From CAVSXS01 sp963767715 (lineage in GTDB: Bacteria; Chloroflexota; Ktedonobacteria; Ktedonobacterales; Ktedonobacteraceae), in the NCBI GenBank assembly GCA_963767715.1, contig CAVYFA010000007.1, positions 114,520 through 178,519 of the forward strand: 64,000 nucleotides of DNA, in the 5' to 3' direction. Below the pieces are notes generated by a model, which was not told the origin of the DNA, did no database searches, and saw nothing but the letters and a program-made list of their open reading frames with translations. Positions 62,287 through 64,000 of the stretch are shown piece by piece (positions within the stretch are counted from its first letter, which is position 1; each line of letters begins with the position of its first letter). The translations under genes and the position numbers were made by a program.

Positions 62287-62315
62287 ATTATACGTCTCGC
62301 AAGCACTTTCGTCAA
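62287..62315 (-). promoter_or_regulatory. Sigma-70 promoter of the M-box transcript
   Basis: On the minus strand TTGACG (62310-62315), a 17-bp spacer, TATAAT (62287-62292). Transcription should start near 62280, about 20 nt before the aptamer. Confidence 0.85.
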
Positions 62316-62485
62316 TCCGCTTTCTTGCTTCCATTTTCTTAATCAAATTGTTATCTAAACTTGACTCCATCTTGACCTTTACCAGTTATGCTGTTCACAG
62401 GCTCAATGGCCTATGTTGAATATCCTGGTTGAATGTATCGTCGTAATAACGGTAGAAAAGCGCGGATACCAGAGGATCATATAAT
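62316..62485. other. AT-rich divergent promoter region
   Basis: Between the M-box promoter and the plus-strand phosphoesterase. It probably contains the phosphoesterase promoter, but no convincing -35/-10 pair with 16-18 bp spacing was found. Confidence 0.4.
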
Positions 62486-63916
62486 ATGAAGAGCATGTTC
62501 AAACCTCCATCCTACGCGGGTTCCTGGAAACTCCTGGGAGTGCTGCTGGCGCTGTCTCTTGCCACAAGCACCCTGGTTGCCTGCGGAAGTAGCGCCAATC
62601 CCTCAAACTCGAACCCGCAGAGCAGCATCCACAAAATCCAGCACATTGTGATCATCATGCAGGAGAACCGCTCGTTCGACACCTACTTTGGCACCTATCC
62701 GGGCGCCGACGGCATTCCCATGCAAAATGGTGTTCCCACCGTCTGCGTCAACGATCCACGCACGGGCCAGTGCGTCAGGCCGTACTATGATTCACAGGAC
62801 CTGAATCACGGTGGTCCGCATGGCGCCGCCAACGCCATCGCCGACATCGATAGCGGCAAGATGGATGGTTTCATCGCCCAGGCCGAAAAGGGCAAAGGCA
62901 GTTGCACGAACCCGAACGACCCGGCCTGTAGCGGGAACGGCATCACCGATGTGATGGGCTATCACGACGCGCGCGAAATCCCCAACTACTGGAAGTATGC
63001 CCAGAACTTCGTCCTGCAAGACCACATGTTCGAGCCAGATGCCTCCTGGAGCCTCCCGGCGCATCTTTTCCTGGTCTCAGCGTGGTCTGCTCAATGCAGC
63101 GTCAAGGGAGACCCCTCGAGCTGCGTCAACAACATTAAGGGACCCGTCAGCCTCCAGCAGGCCAATAAATATAGCGCCGATTACGCCTGGACCGACCTGA
63201 CTTACCTGCTGCACAAAGCCAACGTGAGCTGGGCTTACTACGTCGCGCCTGGCACACAGCCGGACTGCGATGATGACGCGGCATCGTGCGCCCCGGTGAA
63301 GCAAAAAGCGTCTACCCCCGGCATCTGGAATCCCCTGCCAGACTTCGATACCGTCCAGCAGGATGGCCAGCTCGCAAACATCCAGTCGGTCAACAACTTC
63401 TATACGGCAGCGAAAAATGGTACACTGCCCGATGTTTCGTGGATCACTCCCAACGGTAAAGAGAGCGAGCACCCACCAGCGCTGGTCAGCACAGGTCAAT
63501 CCTACGTGACCGGGCTGATTAACGCCGCCATGCAGAGCCCCGACTGGGATAGTACGGCCATCTTCCTTGCCTGGGATGACTGGGGCGGTTTCTATGACCA
63601 CGTCGTTCCACCGACGGTCGATCAGAACGGCTATGGGCTGCGCGTTCCCGGCCTGGTCATCAGCCCATATGCCAGGCAAGGCTACATCGATCACCAGACG
63701 CTCAGCTTCGATGCCTACCTGAAGTTCATCGAAGATGACTTCCTGAACAGCCAGCGCCTCGATCCCAAAACGGACGGCAGACCCGATCCGCGGCCAGACG
63801 TGCGCGAGGATGCCTCGATCCTGGGCAACCTGCTCTCGGACTTCGACTTCTCGCAGGCGCCGAGACCACCGATGATCTTGCCGATCAATCCTCCGCCTGG
63901 GCCAGCTTCGACATAG
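62486..63916 (+). CDS. Lipoprotein phosphoesterase (phospholipase C/acid phosphatase AcpA-like)
   Basis: A protein of 476 aa of the PF04185 group. Signal with lipobox TLVACGSS near residue 33. The nucleophile region is IVIIMQENRSFDTYFGTYPGADGIP (Asn/Glu/Arg/Ser typical). Next are NHGGPHG, YWKYAQNFVLQDHMFEPDASWSLPAHLFLVS, WDDWGGFYDHVVPP (metal Asp and His) and GLRVPGLVISPYAR. It would release phosphate from organic phosphoesters outside the cell. ATG 62486 is preceded by AGAGGA. The gene is divergent from the M-box/transporter unit. The last 84 bp of the window hold no gene. Confidence 0.9.
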   Translation: MKSMFKPPSYAGSWKLLGVLLALSLATSTLVACGSSANPSNSNPQSSIHKIQHIVIIMQENRSFDTYFGTYPGADGIPMQNGVPTVCVNDPRTGQCVRPYYDSQDLNHGGPHGAANAIADIDSGKMDGFIAQAEKGKGSCTNPNDPACSGNGITDVMGYHDAREIPNYWKYAQNFVLQDHMFEPDASWSLPAHLFLVSAWSAQCSVKGDPSSCVNNIKGPVSLQQANKYSADYAWTDLTYLLHKANVSWAYYVAPGTQPDCDDDAASCAPVKQKASTPGIWNPLPDFDTVQQDGQLANIQSVNNFYTAAKNGTLPDVSWITPNGKESEHPPALVSTGQSYVTGLINAAMQSPDWDSTAIFLAWDDWGGFYDHVVPPTVDQNGYGLRVPGLVISPYARQGYIDHQTLSFDAYLKFIEDDFLNSQRLDPKTDGRPDPRPDVREDASILGNLLSDFDFSQAPRPPMILPINPPPGPAST

Positions 63917-64000
63917 TAGGCCTACATTGTTCCCTCTTCACTGCGCTCGGGGAAATCAACAAAACGCACACTGCGAATGTTATTATGCCTGGGCGCAGTC

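Noticed and set aside
1..64000. tRNA, tmRNA or rRNA genes
   Set aside because: No cloverleaf-like GGTTCGAATCC-type T-arm with matching acceptor stem was noticed in the gaps on either strand; a dedicated tRNA scan would settle this.

Overview
The window is GC-rich bacterial chromosomal DNA. Gene content and style point to a filamentous Chloroflexota of the Ktedonobacteria type. This is an inference from several Ser/Thr-kinase-like proteins fused to periplasmic-binding-type or other extracellular domains, low-complexity Pro/Thr linkers, an ECF42-type sigma factor paired with a YciI protein, many lipoproteins of Gram-positive style, and abundant short intergenic repeats. No rRNA, tRNA or CRISPR array was seen.

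Left part (1-21 kb, mostly minus strand with one plus-strand island). It opens with a histidine kinase cut by the window edge, a sigma factor, a GH18-like membrane-anchored protein, a YbaK/HAD pair, and a repeat-rich gap (5.1-6.1 kb). A plus-strand cluster follows (6.1-11.2 kb): two sulfopyruvate-decarboxylase-like ThDP subunits (the second frameshifted), a DUF4177-like protein, a cyclase, an enoyl-CoA hydratase, a membrane MutS-like ATPase and a DUF2630 protein. Next are two tandem kinase-PstS-like fusions with degenerate catalytic loops, DUF3307, an O-antigen ligase and a class III aminotransferase.

Middle part (21-45 kb). It holds an ABC-2 exporter, a transposase remnant, a phosphoesterase, a frameshifted FAD monooxygenase, an ornithine cyclodeaminase homologue, an iron block (FTR1 permease and DtxR regulator with a palindrome between them), a LysM-transglycosylase, a cyanophycinase-like peptidase and a cyclic-nucleotide-binding protein. 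A type I restriction-modification locus follows: hsdR and hsdM are intact, hsdS is a multiply broken pseudogene, and four small genes lie between hsdS and hsdR. Then come a cupredoxin, a second lipoprotein, and an Fe-S-type regulator divergent from a Rieske/folE operon.

Right part (45-64 kb). It holds a VIT-family transporter, a third kinase-like protein with an anti-sigma-like ectodomain, and a beta-CASP nuclease-like protein that appears to carry three C-terminal KH-like repeats (one apparent frameshift). After these are an ECF42 sigma/YciI pair, a TetR-ABC operon, an Nmad3-like protein translationally coupled to a dehalogenase-like hydrolase, and an NRAMP-family transporter preceded by a clear M-box (Mg2+) riboswitch with promoter, antiterminator and terminator. 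The window ends with a lipoprotein phosphoesterase.

Two themes cut across the window. First, several dispersed intergenic repeat families are present. Second, four otherwise well-conserved genes each carry one single-base frameshift, which could be base-calling error or real decay.
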